From: Streptomyces sp. DH24
Lineage (GTDB): Bacteria > Actinomycetota > Actinomycetes > Streptomycetales > Streptomycetaceae
Reading direction: 5' to 3'
DNA: 64,000 bases
NCBI RefSeq assembly: GCF_029813775.1
Contig: NZ_JARVKW010000013.1
Location: 98,623 to 162,622 of the forward strand
In this document: positions 1 through 8,598 of the stretch, piece after piece
Position numbering within the stretch: the first letter of the stretch is position 1
How the letters are laid out: each line of letters starts with the position of its first letter
Translations under genes and position numbers: made by a program
The notes under the pieces: model-generated
Databases searched by the model: none
Seen by the model: only the letters and a program-made list of their open reading frames with translations
What the model was told of the DNA's origin: nothing

Positions 1-1228
1 ACTGGGCGGCGGCGAGCGCGTCCTTCGGGGACTTCGAGCCACTGAGGGCGGACTGGACGGCCTTCCACAACTGCTCGGAGATCTTCGGGTACGTGGTGCC
101 CAGATTGTCGCTGGTGCGGCCCTTGGCCGCCTTGACCGCGTCCACCCACGGCTTGAGCTCGGGGTCGGCCGCCATCTGCTTGCCCTGCACCTCGGTGGTG
201 GGGGCGACGTAGGAGAGGGTGGTGTCGGTGTCGTACAGGTTCTGGGTGCTGGTCAGACAGGCCGCGAGCTTCTGCGCGGTGGCGTAGCGGCCGGTGTCGC
301 CCTGCACCGGGAGGGTGACGAACTCGCCGCCGGTCGGGGCCGCGGCGCTGCCGCCGTCGGCGCCCGGTATGGGCAGGACGCCGTAGTCGAATCCCGCCTT
401 CTTGGCGTTGGCGAGCTGCCAGGTGCCGTTCTCGGCGAATGCGTAGTCGCCGGTCGCGAACTCCTGCCAGCTGGTGGTCTGGGTGTTGTTGAGCACGGAG
501 TTGGGGGCGTAGCCCTTGTCCAGCCAGTCCGTCCACAGGGACAGCGCGGAGACGGCCGCGGAGGAGTCGATGTCGGTCAGTTCCGCGCCCGAGCCCCAGA
601 ACCACGGCAGGAACTGGAAGCTGCCCTCCTCCGTGCCGATCGCGGAGAAGGTGATGCCCTTCTTGCCCGCCTTCTTGACCTTCGCCAGCGCCGCCGTCAT
701 GGTCGGCCAGTCCTTGACCGAGGCGATGTCCACCCCGGCCTCCTTCAGGACTTCCTTGTTGTAGTACAGGGCAAGGGTGTTGGCGCCGATCGGAGTGCCG
801 TAGGTCTTGCCTTCCAACTGGCCGGCCGCGAGCAGGTTGGGGTTCACGTCCGAGGTGTCGAGCTTGTTCTCTTCGGTGGTCGTGAGGACGCCGGCCTCGG
901 CGAGGGTCGACACCACCGGGTTGTCGACGATGAGGAGGTCCGGGGAGTTGTCCTGCTGCGCGGCAAGGAGTGCCTTGTTCGCCAGGTCGCTGGTGTCGAA
1001 GCCGGTCCGCTTGATCCGCACGTCCGCCTCGGCGCCGCAGGAATCGAGGAGCTTGCTCCAGGCCGAGCCCTTGGCGAACTGCGGGTAGGGGTCCCAGACG
1101 GTGTACGTGCCGTCGTCGGCGCCCTTCGCCCCGGTGCTTCCCGAGCCGCAGGCAGTGGCGCTGAGGGCGACGACCAGGGCGGTCGCAGCCGCGGTCGTCA
1201 GACGGCGCTTTCTGGCGGAGCTGTTCAT
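1..1228 (-). CDS. Extracellular sugar-binding lipoprotein of an ABC importer, 3' end beyond the window
   Basis: Read on the minus strand from the ATG at 1228, the frame stays open to the window edge (409 codons), so only the C-terminus is missing. The N-terminus has a basic stretch (RKRR), a hydrophobic core and a lipobox-like SATAC with Cys27, as expected for a membrane-anchored lipoprotein. The rest resembles family 1 solute-binding proteins that deliver mono- or oligosaccharides to MalFG-type permeases, with a typical NKEVLKEAGVD segment. It lies 165 bases downstream of the lacI-type gene on the same strand, so the two are probably one sugar-uptake operon whose permease genes lie outside the window. 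The substrate cannot be read from the sequence; the neighbouring secreted glycosidase suggests an oligosaccharide it releases. Confidence 0.88.
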   Translation of the reverse strand, partial: MNSSARKRRLTTAAATALVVALSATACGSGSTGAKGADDGTYTVWDPYPQFAKGSAWSKLLDSCGAEADVRIKRTGFDTSDLANKALLAAQQDNSPDLLIVDNPVVSTLAEAGVLTTTEENKLDTSDVNPNLLAAGQLEGKTYGTPIGANTLALYYNKEVLKEAGVDIASVKDWPTMTAALAKVKKAGKKGITFSAIGTEEGSFQFLPWFWGSGAELTDIDSSAAVSALSLWTDWLDKGYAPNSVLNNTQTTSWQEFATGDYAFAENGTWQLANAKKAGFDYGVLPIPGADGGSAAAPTGGEFVTLPVQGDTGRYATAQKLAACLTSTQNLYDTDTTLSYVAPTTEVQGKQMAADPELKPWVDAVKAAKGRTSDNLGTTYPKISEQLWKAVQSALSGSKSPKDALAAAQ

Positions 1229-1314
1229 CGCGGGTTCCTTTGTCTTGAGCATGCGGGTGCCGAGGGCGGTGAGCAGAGGGAGAGCGCGGGCATGCCGAAC
1301 GGCGCGGGTGACCG

Positions 1315-1400
1315 GTTCGGGTGTCCCGTGGCCTGGCGCGCGGCGGCGTGGGGTCTGGGGCCTGGGACCTGGAGTGTGGGGCGTGGGGCGTGGTCAGGGC
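1315..1400. repeat. G-rich degenerate repeat tract between lacI-type gene and binding-protein gene
   Basis: The plus strand carries repeated short units built from GTGGGG, CTGGGG and CTGGGAC across the end of the lacI-type gene and the gap to the binding-protein gene. The runs of three or four G could form a quadruplex on the plus strand, while the mRNA of the minus-strand operon would carry the C-rich complement. No hairpin terminator is obvious here. The tract may simply be low-complexity drift. Confidence 0.5.
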
Positions 1401-2437
1401 GTACGGGACCCGGTGTCCGCCGGGGGTGTTGCGCCGACCGGCCCGGTGCTGGCCCGCAGGGAGACCGGTGGCACAAGGAGGTGGTGCCGGGGCGGTGCGC
1501 CGGGATTGTCGAGCCGCTCGACCAGGAGGTCGACGGCGAGACGGCCCAACTCCGCCGCCGGTACGTCCGCCGCGGTGAGCTGCGGGGTCACCGTCTCGGC
1601 CCAGCGGCTGGCCACGACACCGGTGACGGAGAAGTCACGCGGCACATGGCGGCCGGCCTCGACCAGCCCTCGGTAGAGGCCGCCGAGCGCGGCCTCGTTC
1701 AGGGTGACCAGGGCCGTGGTGGCCGGATCGTCGCGCAGGATCTGTTCCAGACACGTCTGGCCCGAAGCGGGGTCGTCCCCGCAGCAGTACGTCCGGACCG
1801 TCAGCCCGCGCTCGGCGGCGGCCTTCGTGAAGCCGTCCAGACCGCGGTGCGCGGACTCGTACCCGCTCCGCAGCAGTTGCTCGGGGCGGTTGACGAAGGC
1901 GACCCGGCGGTGGCCGAGGTCCGCCAGATGGTGCACGCACGCCTCCACCAGCGCGGTGTGGTCGAGGCCCGCCCACCAGCCGCCCTCGGGACGCGCGGTA
2001 CGGCCGATGGCGACGAACGGGAAGTCCACGGCGGCCAGATGGTTCACCCGGTCGTCCTCAAGGCGGATTTCCATCAGGATCGCGCCGTCGACCCGCCGCT
2101 CCCCCAGCATCCGCTGGAAGGAGCGGTCGCTGTCCACGCCGCTGGGGGACAGCAGTACGTCGTAGTCGCAGGCCGCAGCGGCCTCCACCACGCTGCCGAT
2201 GAAGTCCAGTTGCATGCCCGTGTAGTGGTTCCCGGCCGGCGGGAAGACCAGCCCGAGCGTGCTGGTCCGCCCGTTGGCCAGGGCGCGGGCGCTGGCGCTG
2301 GGTTGGTAGCCCAGCTCGTCCACGACCTGCTGGATCTTCCTTCGGGTGTCCTCCGAGACGGGACGCTTGCCGCTCAGCGCGTAGGACACGGTGCTCCGCG
2401 AGACACCGGCCCGGCGGGCGATCTCACCGATGTTCAC
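1394..2437 (-). CDS. LacI-family transcriptional regulator
   Basis: A 347-residue protein of normal LacI/GalR length. Residues 1-50 are the DNA-binding domain, starting MNIGEIARRAGVSRSTVSYA and followed by the hinge region (NGRTSTLGLVFP). The remainder is the periplasmic-binding-protein-like sugar-sensing domain. It probably represses both its own operon with the downstream binding protein and the divergent secreted glycosidase, because the same palindrome lies upstream of its start (2452-2463) and twice ahead of the glycosidase. A sugar released by that enzyme is the likely inducer; this is inferred from context only. Confidence 0.93.
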   Translation of the reverse strand: MNIGEIARRAGVSRSTVSYALSGKRPVSEDTRRKIQQVVDELGYQPSASARALANGRTSTLGLVFPPAGNHYTGMQLDFIGSVVEAAAACDYDVLLSPSGVDSDRSFQRMLGERRVDGAILMEIRLEDDRVNHLAAVDFPFVAIGRTARPEGGWWAGLDHTALVEACVHHLADLGHRRVAFVNRPEQLLRSGYESAHRGLDGFTKAAAERGLTVRTYCCGDDPASGQTCLEQILRDDPATTALVTLNEAALGGLYRGLVEAGRHVPRDFSVTGVVASRWAETVTPQLTAADVPAAELGRLAVDLLVERLDNPGAPPRHHLLVPPVSLRASTGPVGATPPADTGSRTP

Positions 2438-2451
2438 GGCGACTCCTTTGT

Positions 2452-2463
2452 CGAACCGGTTCG
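2452..2463. promoter_or_regulatory. LacI-type operator 1 (perfect palindrome)
   Basis: CGAACCGGTTCG is a perfect 12-base palindrome with the central CG step typical of LacI-family operators. It lies 15 bases upstream of the regulator's ATG, where a bound repressor would block the regulator/binding-protein operon. Confidence 0.78.
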
Positions 2464-2595
2464 CATGGAGCGAAGGTAGGAACCGCCGGAGCGGCTGTCA
2501 ATACTCGGGACGCACTTCGCCAAACCCCACCAAGGGAAGAGGAAGTTCCTTGCGTCGGGGGGATTGCTGGCCGCTTTGCCCGGTGCTAGCTTCGC

Positions 2596-2607
2596 CGAAC
2601 CGGTTCG
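2596..2607. promoter_or_regulatory. LacI-type operator 2 (identical palindrome)
   Basis: An exact second copy of CGAACCGGTTCG, 132 bases downstream of the first on the glycosidase side of the divergent region. Two identical 12-mers in one intergenic region are very unlikely by chance and mark this as an operator. Confidence 0.78.
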
Positions 2608-2660
2608 ATGAAGCGATCCCTCCGGCGAACCGACGGGGCAAGAACCCCCTGGACCCGATC

Positions 2661-2745
2661 CGCACCCTCCCCGGAACCCGGAGCCCGGAGCCCGTACCCG
2701 GAGGCCCGTACCGGAACCCGGAATCCGGAGCCCGGGACTGCCTTT
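2661..2745. repeat. CCGGAACCC / GGAGCCC short-unit repeat tract in glycosidase leader
   Basis: The sequence repeats CCGGAACCC, CCCGGAGCCC and CCCGTACC several times in tandem between operators 2 and 3. It would lie in the promoter or 5' untranslated region of the glycosidase gene. No coding frame fits it well. It resembles slippage-derived low-complexity DNA. Confidence 0.5.
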
Positions 2746-2767
2746 CCGCTCCCTGGAGCGCAGCTGA

Positions 2768-2781
2768 CCGAACGGGTTCGG
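2768..2781. promoter_or_regulatory. Possible third LacI-type operator (near palindrome)
   Basis: CCGAACGGGTTCGG keeps the CGAAC and GTTCG arms of the two perfect operators but has an altered centre. It lies 103 bases before the glycosidase start. Three sites in line would allow looping by a tetrameric repressor. Confidence 0.45.
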
Positions 2782-2884
2782 CGTACTCCTCCCCAGCCTC
2801 TCCGCACGGGAACGGCACGTGGACGAGCCGCCGACCGAGGAGGGCCGACCGGAACCCCTGACTGAAGGATTGAGGACGCCATCC

Positions 2885-5800
2885 ATGCCATCCGCTGACA
2901 GATCCGCCCGGCGCCGGAGCTCGGCCGCCGTGGCCCTGACTCTCGGCGCGGGCCTGCTGGCCACACCCGCCGCGCCCGCGCAGGCGGCCGACGCACCCCG
3001 GCCTGCCGCCCACTACACCTTCGACCAGGACGACCTCGCCTCCGGAAGGATCAGCGACAGTTCCGGCAACGGTCTGACCGCGAGCCTGCTGAACGGTTCC
3101 ACCGCGCGGTCCGTCACCGGCGCCGGCGGAGGCAAGGCGCTGGCCCTGCCGGGCGGGGCGCCCACCTCCGACGGCGCCTACGTCCGCCTGCCTCGCGAAG
3201 TGGTCGGCGCGGCAAGCGACTTGACTGTGTCCATCCGCGTGAAGTGGGGCGGCGACAAGTCGGCCTGGCAGCGGATCTTCGATCTGGGCACCAACAACAC
3301 GAAGTACCTCTTCGCCACCCCGTCCACCAACAGCGGCGTGCTGCAGACCTCGGTGACCACCGGCGGAGGAGGCGCGGAGGCGCAGACACGCGGGTACGCG
3401 ATGCTGCCCGCGGACGAGTGGCGGACGGTCACCGTCACCCTCGACTCCACCGCGGGCCGGGTCACCACCTACCTCGACGGTGTGGTGGTCTCCTCCGCCG
3501 CGACCGGCATCAAGGCCAGGGAACTGCTCGACACCTCGGCCACGGCAGCCGGCTACATCGGCAGGTCCTTCTATCCGGACCCCCTGTTCAAGGGCGCCAT
3601 CGACGACTTCACCGTGTGGCACGCGGCGCTCAGCGCCGAGCAGGTGGCCGGAACGGTCGCAATCCTGCCCACCCTCAAGGAGCTCTCGAAGACGTCCTTC
3701 GAGGTCCGTACGACGTCCGGGACCGCTCCGTCCCTGCCCGCCGCCGTCCGCTCCTCCTTCTCCGACGGCTACGACCGCGACACACCGGTCACCTGGGACG
3801 ACGTACCGGCCGACAAGTACGCCCGGCCGGGAACGTTCACCGTGGCGGGAACGGCAGCCGGGCGCACGGTGCGGGCGACCGTCACCGTGGTCCGCGAGGG
3901 ACAGCTCACCGTCGACCTCGGCTCGGACACCGGCGCGTTCCACGGCGGCGCCTCCGGCACCCTCTACGGCGTGTACGGACCGGACGTCCCCACCAACAAC
4001 CTCATGGAGGGCATGGGCCTGCGCACGGTCTCCACGAAGGCGCAGGACGGCCCGCAGCACCCGGGCGCCGACGCCCTGGAGGTGGTCAAGCCGCTGGCCG
4101 ACTCCACCGACGGTGACGTGTACATCTACATGACCGACATCCACCGCGGCTTCCCGTACCAGTGGCCGGGCGACACCCCCGAACAGAAGCTCAAGCTCTA
4201 CCGGGAGAAGATCGTCAAGCAGGTCGACCAGGTCCTGCAGCTGCCGAAGGAGTACCAGGACAACATCGTCTTCGTGCCGTTCAACGAGCCCGAGGGCAAC
4301 ATGTTCGGCACCGGCGAGTGGAGCTACAACAAGGTCAGCTGGCTCAACGACCCGGACGACTACTTCGCCGCCTGGGACGACTTCCACCAGCTCATCAAGG
4401 GCAAGATGCCCGAGGCCCGCATCGCGGGTCCCAACACCAGCATCCTCTTCGACCAGGTGAAGGGTTTCCTCACGCACGCCCAGGCCGCCGGTACTCTCCC
4501 GGACGTCATCACCTGGCACGAGCTGAGTCACCCGGAGGCGGTGCGCGAGAGCGTCGCCAAGTACCGGGCGTGGGAGAAGGACCTCTTCAGGGGCACCGCC
4601 GAGGAGGGCACCCGACTCCCCGTCAACATCAATGAGTACGCGTTCAACTACCACACCTCCGTGCCCGGCCAGATGATCCAGTGGGTGTCCGCGATCGAGG
4701 AGTCCAAGGTGGACGCCGACATCGCGTACTGGAACATCGACGGCAATCTCTCCGACTCCGCGGTGCAGTCCAACCGCGGCAACGGCCAGTGGTGGCTGCT
4801 CAACTCGTACGCCTCGATGAGCGGGCACACGGTGAGGGTGACCCCGCCGTTCCCGGGCGAGAACTACACCATGCAGGGCGTCGCCACGCTCGACGAGAAG
4901 AAGAAGCAGTCCCGGCTGCTGTTCGGCGGGTCCACCGGCAAGGGCCACATCACCTTCGACAACGTACCGGAGAAGATCTTCGGCGACCGGGTGCACGCCT
5001 GGGTGCGGGAGATCGAGTGGAGTGGCCAGCTGGGAGACTCCCCCGGGCCGCAGCTGCTCGCGGAGCAGGACGTGCGGGTCGGCGACGACGGCACGGTCGT
5101 CTTCGACTTCGGCGCCGGCGGACTGCCGAAGCTGAAGGAGTCCTCGTCGTACGAGATCGTCCTCAGCCCGGCCGGGAAGGCCGCGGGCACGCAGTCACCG
5201 TCCACGCGCTGGAAGTCGTCGTACGAGGCGGAGGACGCCGCCCACACCGGGTCCGGTTACTCGAAGAACGGCCCGGAGGGTTCGCCCCGGGACGTGTCGA
5301 AGTTCTACACCTCCGGCGGCTACGACGTGGGGGGCCTGCGCACCGGCTCGGACCTCGCGCTCGACTTCACCGTGGACGTCCCCGAGGACGGCACGTACGA
5401 CCTGAGTGTCTTCGCCAACTCCCTCAACACCTTCGACAGGGTGAAGGAACAGGGCCCCACCAACGTCTTCCTGCGCGTCGACGGCAAGGCGGACAGCGAG
5501 CAGGAGCTGCACCTGCCGCTCGGCTACAAGTGGGTGGTGTGGGACCACGCCGACACCAAGGTGAGGCTCACCAAGGGCAGGCACACCCTGACGCTCGCCG
5601 CGAAGAGCGCCGACGGCAAGCGCGCCACCCAGGGCGACGCCATCGTCGACCGCCTCGTCCTCTCCCTTCCCGGGGCTTCGGCCACCACCCAGGTGTACGA
5701 GGGCGAGCTGGCCTGGCTGGGCGGCGGGGCACAGCCCAGGTACACGCTGCCGAAGCAGGCCGGAGCCCCCGCCACCGGCTCGGGCGCGGTCCAGCTCGAC

Positions 5801-6547
5801 AAGGGCCAGACCGCCACGTTCTGGGTCCACTCACCCGCCGACCGCGAGGCCACCCTCAAGGTCGACACCCTCGGCAGCGCGAACGCCCGGCTCGCCGTCA
5901 ACGGGCACGATGTCCTGCGCCTGTCCCAGGGCAGGAACAGCGTGGCGGTCTCCCTTTCGGGAGGCGTCAACAAGGTGACGGTGACCGGAGGTTCGTCCAG
6001 CACGCTCGTGGACCGGCTCACGGTCACGCCCACCCGGGGCGCGCTTCCGACGCGTACGTACGAGGCGGGCGACGCCGAACTCGCGGGCTCGGCCACGCTC
6101 GCCCCGCTCTCCCTGGCCACCGGCAACACGGCCGTCACCGGAATCGGCGGCGAACCCGGCAACGGCAACACCGCGACGTTCACCGTCGGCGCCGACCGGG
6201 CCGGCCTGTACGCGCTGCGCGTCCGCTACTCCAACCCCGAGCAGTCCGAAGCCACCCACTACAACCCGGACCCGCTCGCCCGCCACGCCGACATCACCGT
6301 CAACGGCGGCGAGACACGGCGCGTCGGCTTTCCGCACAGCTTCCACCGCAACAATTTCTGGGAGCTGACCATCCCGGTCCACCTCAAGAAGGGACAGAAC
6401 ACGGTCTCCTTCAGCTCCGAGGAGTTGCCGAACTTCGACGGCACCACCTACGCCTCGGACACGTTCCCCGGCGTGCTGCTTCGCTCCCGCTACGCACCGC
6501 TGATCGACCGGATCACCGTCGCGCCGTACGCGCGGGAGGTGCGATGA
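2885..6547 (+). CDS. Secreted multidomain glycoside hydrolase (LamG, Ig-like, GH-A-type barrel, three CBM-like modules)
   Basis: The ATG at 2885 is chosen because GAGGA lies 8 bases upstream and a signal peptide follows at once (cleavage probably after the AQA ending at residue 34). The frame is open upstream to 2819 without good initiation signals. The product has 1220 residues: a LamG/concanavalin-like domain (about 40-255), a bacterial Ig-like domain (about 265-340), a catalytic region (about 345-760), then three beta-sandwich modules starting near 780, 936 and 1057 with YEAED/YEGEL/YEAGD openings typical of CBM6/35-type domains. FNEPEG places an acid/base Glu at 468 and NINEY a nucleophile Glu at 584, the clan GH-A pattern of a retaining enzyme. 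I cannot assign a GH family or substrate. LacI-type control suggests induction by its own product. Confidence 0.82.
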   Translation: MPSADRSARRRSSAAVALTLGAGLLATPAAPAQAADAPRPAAHYTFDQDDLASGRISDSSGNGLTASLLNGSTARSVTGAGGGKALALPGGAPTSDGAYVRLPREVVGAASDLTVSIRVKWGGDKSAWQRIFDLGTNNTKYLFATPSTNSGVLQTSVTTGGGGAEAQTRGYAMLPADEWRTVTVTLDSTAGRVTTYLDGVVVSSAATGIKARELLDTSATAAGYIGRSFYPDPLFKGAIDDFTVWHAALSAEQVAGTVAILPTLKELSKTSFEVRTTSGTAPSLPAAVRSSFSDGYDRDTPVTWDDVPADKYARPGTFTVAGTAAGRTVRATVTVVREGQLTVDLGSDTGAFHGGASGTLYGVYGPDVPTNNLMEGMGLRTVSTKAQDGPQHPGADALEVVKPLADSTDGDVYIYMTDIHRGFPYQWPGDTPEQKLKLYREKIVKQVDQVLQLPKEYQDNIVFVPFNEPEGNMFGTGEWSYNKVSWLNDPDDYFAAWDDFHQLIKGKMPEARIAGPNTSILFDQVKGFLTHAQAAGTLPDVITWHELSHPEAVRESVAKYRAWEKDLFRGTAEEGTRLPVNINEYAFNYHTSVPGQMIQWVSAIEESKVDADIAYWNIDGNLSDSAVQSNRGNGQWWLLNSYASMSGHTVRVTPPFPGENYTMQGVATLDEKKKQSRLLFGGSTGKGHITFDNVPEKIFGDRVHAWVREIEWSGQLGDSPGPQLLAEQDVRVGDDGTVVFDFGAGGLPKLKESSSYEIVLSPAGKAAGTQSPSTRWKSSYEAEDAAHTGSGYSKNGPEGSPRDVSKFYTSGGYDVGGLRTGSDLALDFTVDVPEDGTYDLSVFANSLNTFDRVKEQGPTNVFLRVDGKADSEQELHLPLGYKWVVWDHADTKVRLTKGRHTLTLAAKSADGKRATQGDAIVDRLVLSLPGASATTQVYEGELAWLGGGAQPRYTLPKQAGAPATGSGAVQLDKGQTATFWVHSPADREATLKVDTLGSANARLAVNGHDVLRLSQGRNSVAVSLSGGVNKVTVTGGSSSTLVDRLTVTPTRGALPTRTYEAGDAELAGSATLAPLSLATGNTAVTGIGGEPGNGNTATFTVGADRAGLYALRVRYSNPEQSEATHYNPDPLARHADITVNGGETRRVGFPHSFHRNNFWELTIPVHLKKGQNTVSFSSEELPNFDGTTYASDTFPGVLLRSRYAPLIDRITVAPYAREVR

Positions 6548-6660
6548 GGTCCTCACCTCCCGCGCCACGGTGACGCGCACGGGAGCCGGGTAACAGGGAC
6601 GCCATGACCCTCACCCTGCCCGGCAGGGCGCACCCGCACGACCATCGATACCGCAAGCAG

Positions 6661-6696
6661 GCGCCCGGGACCGACACACTCGGCGGTCCCGGGCGC
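6661..6696 (+). terminator. Hairpin downstream of the glycosidase gene
   Basis: A perfect 13-base-pair GC-rich stem (6661-6673 with 6684-6696) and a 10-base loop, 114 bases after the stop codon. There is no T-run, as is usual in Streptomyces. The rest of 6548-6868 holds no convincing gene. Confidence 0.6.
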
Positions 6697-6868
6697 CGGC
6701 CTGCCCGCCCGCCCTCGTGCGGCATGACCGAAACCCCGAGTGCCACCGGCGTGAACGGGGCTCGGACGTCGTGACGCACCGGACGCCACCGGCCCCTGCC
6801 GGACCCGAGTCAGGAGCCGGCACCGCTCACGGAACCTCATTCCGTCCCGTGCCTCACGACGTCGAACG

Positions 6869-7249
6869 TCAGGAAACGGGGAACCAGGCCGACAGGCGCT
6901 TGGCAATGGCCGGTACATCGATGTTGTCCTGCGCGACGTCCTCGACGAACGGGCCGGCGACGGAGACGAATGGCGGAACGGTACTGGCGCTGACGCCGTT
7001 GAACCGCAGGAAGACACGCATGGCAAGCCGGGCGGTGCGCTCGTTGCCGTCGATCAGCGCGTGATTGCGGGCAACGGAGTGCAGCAGTGCCGCCGCCTTC
7101 TCGTGCAGCGTGGGATACAGCTCGGCCCCGAACACGTTCGTCCGGGGCCGTTCGATCGCGGACACCAAAAGCCCCGATGCGAGGTGATACCAGCCACTCA
7201 CGACCTCGGACCACGGCGCCGTCCTTCGTGGCCCGGCCGGGCCGACCAC
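6869..7249 (-). CDS. Doc/Fic-type toxin, probably N-terminally damaged or orphan
   Basis: The C-terminal two thirds match actinobacterial Doc (death-on-curing) proteins: VFGAELYP, HEKAAALLHSVARNHAL, then the Fic motif HALIDGNERTA. Doc proteins phosphorylate elongation factor EF-Tu; other Fic proteins AMPylate targets. The first strand and helix expected before the AIERPRT segment are not recognisable, and the frame runs back without a stop into the methyltransferase gene. The GTG at 7249 would give 126 residues, a normal Doc length; a GTG at 7201 would give 110. No Phd or other antitoxin gene lies on either side. It is either a remnant or a diverged orphan toxin; the motif itself is intact. 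Confidence 0.6.
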   Translation of the reverse strand: MVGPAGPRRTAPWSEVVSGWYHLASGLLVSAIERPRTNVFGAELYPTLHEKAAALLHSVARNHALIDGNERTARLAMRVFLRFNGVSASTVPPFVSVAGPFVEDVAQDNIDVPAIAKRLSAWFPVS

Positions 7250-7269
7250 CTGGAATACAGAGCAGCCGG

Positions 7270-8598
7270 TCAGAGGCCCTTTGCCGCAGGCTCCAAAATC
7301 GCCACGCACTCCACGTGCGAGGTCATCGGAAACAGATCGAACGCCCGCAGCGTCCGCACCCGATACCCGCCGTCCCGGAAGTAGGCGATGTCCCGGGCCA
7401 GCGCAGCGGGATCGCACGCGACGTACGCGATCCTCCGCGCCCCCAGCGACGAAAGGTGCGCCACCGTCCTGCGGCCCGCGCCCGCGCGTGGCGGGTCGAG
7501 GACGATCAGGTCGACCTCGGTGATGCCGGTGCGCGGCAGGACGGACTCGACCTTGCCCTGTTCGATGCGGACGCGCGGGAAGTCCGCGAGGTTGTGCCGG
7601 GCGTCCTCCACGGCGCGCTTGCCGGACTCGATGCCGAGCACCGCGCCCTGCTCGCCGAGGCGGTCCGCGAGGGCGCCCGCGAAGAGGCCGACGCCGCAGT
7701 ACAGGTCGAGCGCCATGTCGCCCTTGCGCGGCAGCAGGCCCTGCATGACCGCCGTGACCAGGGTGTCCGCGGCCTTCGGATGGATCTGCCAGAAGCCGCC
7801 GTTGCCCACCCGGTAGGTGCGGCCGTCGGCGCGCTCGCGGACGAAGGGGCGGCCGTGGACGCGGTGCACGCCGCCGTCCTTCTCGTCGACGCGCAGGACG
7901 GAGACGGGGCGGTCCAGCTCCACCAGCGGCAGGCGGGCGCCCGGCTTCGGCGTGAGGATCACCTGGCGGTCCTGGGAGCCGCTCGCCGCGATCGCCTCGA
8001 CGGAGTCCATGCCCGTCCAATCGTGCTTCTCGATGCCCAGCTCGCTGACGCCCTCGGCGGCGATCATGCAGTGGTCGATCGGCTGGACCTCGTGCGAGCG
8101 GTGCTTGCGCAGGCCCGCGCGGCCGTCGGCGGTCACCGCGTACTGCACGCGCGTGCGCCACGACGGGACCTGTCCGGCGGGGAGCTTGTCGCCCTCGGCG
8201 GGCACGACCGTGCCGTCCCAGCCGGCCTCCTCGGGCGTGAGCCCGGCGAGCCGCTGGAGCTGTTCGGCGATCACCTCGCCCTTGAGCCGGCGCTGCGCTC
8301 CCGGCTTGGCGTGCTGCCAGTCGCAGCCGCCGCAGCGGCCGGGGCCGGCGAACGGGCAGGGCGCCTCGATGCGGTCCTTGGACGCCTCAAGGATCTCGAC
8401 CGCGTCGGCGCGCAGGAAGCGGGCGCCCTCCTCCCCGTCGGTGACTCGCGCGACGACCCGCTCGCCGGGCAGCGCGTGCCGGACGAACAGCACCTGGCCC
8501 TCGGACGTACGGGCGATGCAGTGGCCGCCGTGGGCGACGGGGCCGATCTCGACCTCGTACTCCTCCCCCACCAGCGACTTCTTCTCTTCTGCCTGCAT
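7270..8598 (-). CDS. TrmA/RumA-family 23S rRNA or tRNA (uracil-5)-methyltransferase
   Basis: The ATG at 8598 is preceded by GGAG, giving 442 residues. Order: TRAM RNA-binding domain (about 1-65); a 4Fe-4S-type cysteine cluster (C81, C89 and C92, plus a later Cys in PIDHCMIA); then a class I SAM-dependent methyltransferase fold with LDLYCGVGLFAG, the DPPRAG motif, and a catalytic Cys in ACDPAAL. This pattern belongs to enzymes that make 5-methyluridine in RNA, such as RumA/RlmD. Whether the target is rRNA or tRNA cannot be told. It follows the KimA-like gene by 88 bases on the same strand, an arrangement shared with M. tuberculosis Rv2689c/Rv2690c as I recall it. Confidence 0.9.
   Translation of the reverse strand: MQAEEKKSLVGEEYEVEIGPVAHGGHCIARTSEGQVLFVRHALPGERVVARVTDGEEGARFLRADAVEILEASKDRIEAPCPFAGPGRCGGCDWQHAKPGAQRRLKGEVIAEQLQRLAGLTPEEAGWDGTVVPAEGDKLPAGQVPSWRTRVQYAVTADGRAGLRKHRSHEVQPIDHCMIAAEGVSELGIEKHDWTGMDSVEAIAASGSQDRQVILTPKPGARLPLVELDRPVSVLRVDEKDGGVHRVHGRPFVRERADGRTYRVGNGGFWQIHPKAADTLVTAVMQGLLPRKGDMALDLYCGVGLFAGALADRLGEQGAVLGIESGKRAVEDARHNLADFPRVRIEQGKVESVLPRTGITEVDLIVLDPPRAGAGRRTVAHLSSLGARRIAYVACDPAALARDIAYFRDGGYRVRTLRAFDLFPMTSHVECVAILEPAAKGL

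Noticed and set aside
2819..2884. Upstream start for the glycosidase at 2819
   Set aside because: The added 22 residues are acidic and would sit ahead of a normal signal peptide; GAGGA is correctly placed only for the ATG at 2885.
2498..4996. Very long minus-strand open frame (832 codons) across the glycosidase
   Set aside because: A GC-rich shadow of the real gene: low-complexity Val/Gly/Arg/His translation with no domain.
5524..6183. Minus-strand frame with membrane-like Val/Ser/Pro composition opposite the third CBM-like module
   Set aside because: Antisense shadow; the plus-strand frame has signal peptide and module structure.
6604..6774. 57-codon plus-strand frame downstream of the glycosidase, with AGGGACG ahead of its ATG
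   Set aside because: It contains the perfect 13-base-pair terminator stem, has no recognisable sequence, and its composition fits non-coding DNA.
6837..7214. 125-codon minus-strand frame overlapping the Doc-like gene in another phase
   Set aside because: Its translation is Arg-rich and without family features, while the overlapping frame carries the Doc/Fic motif.
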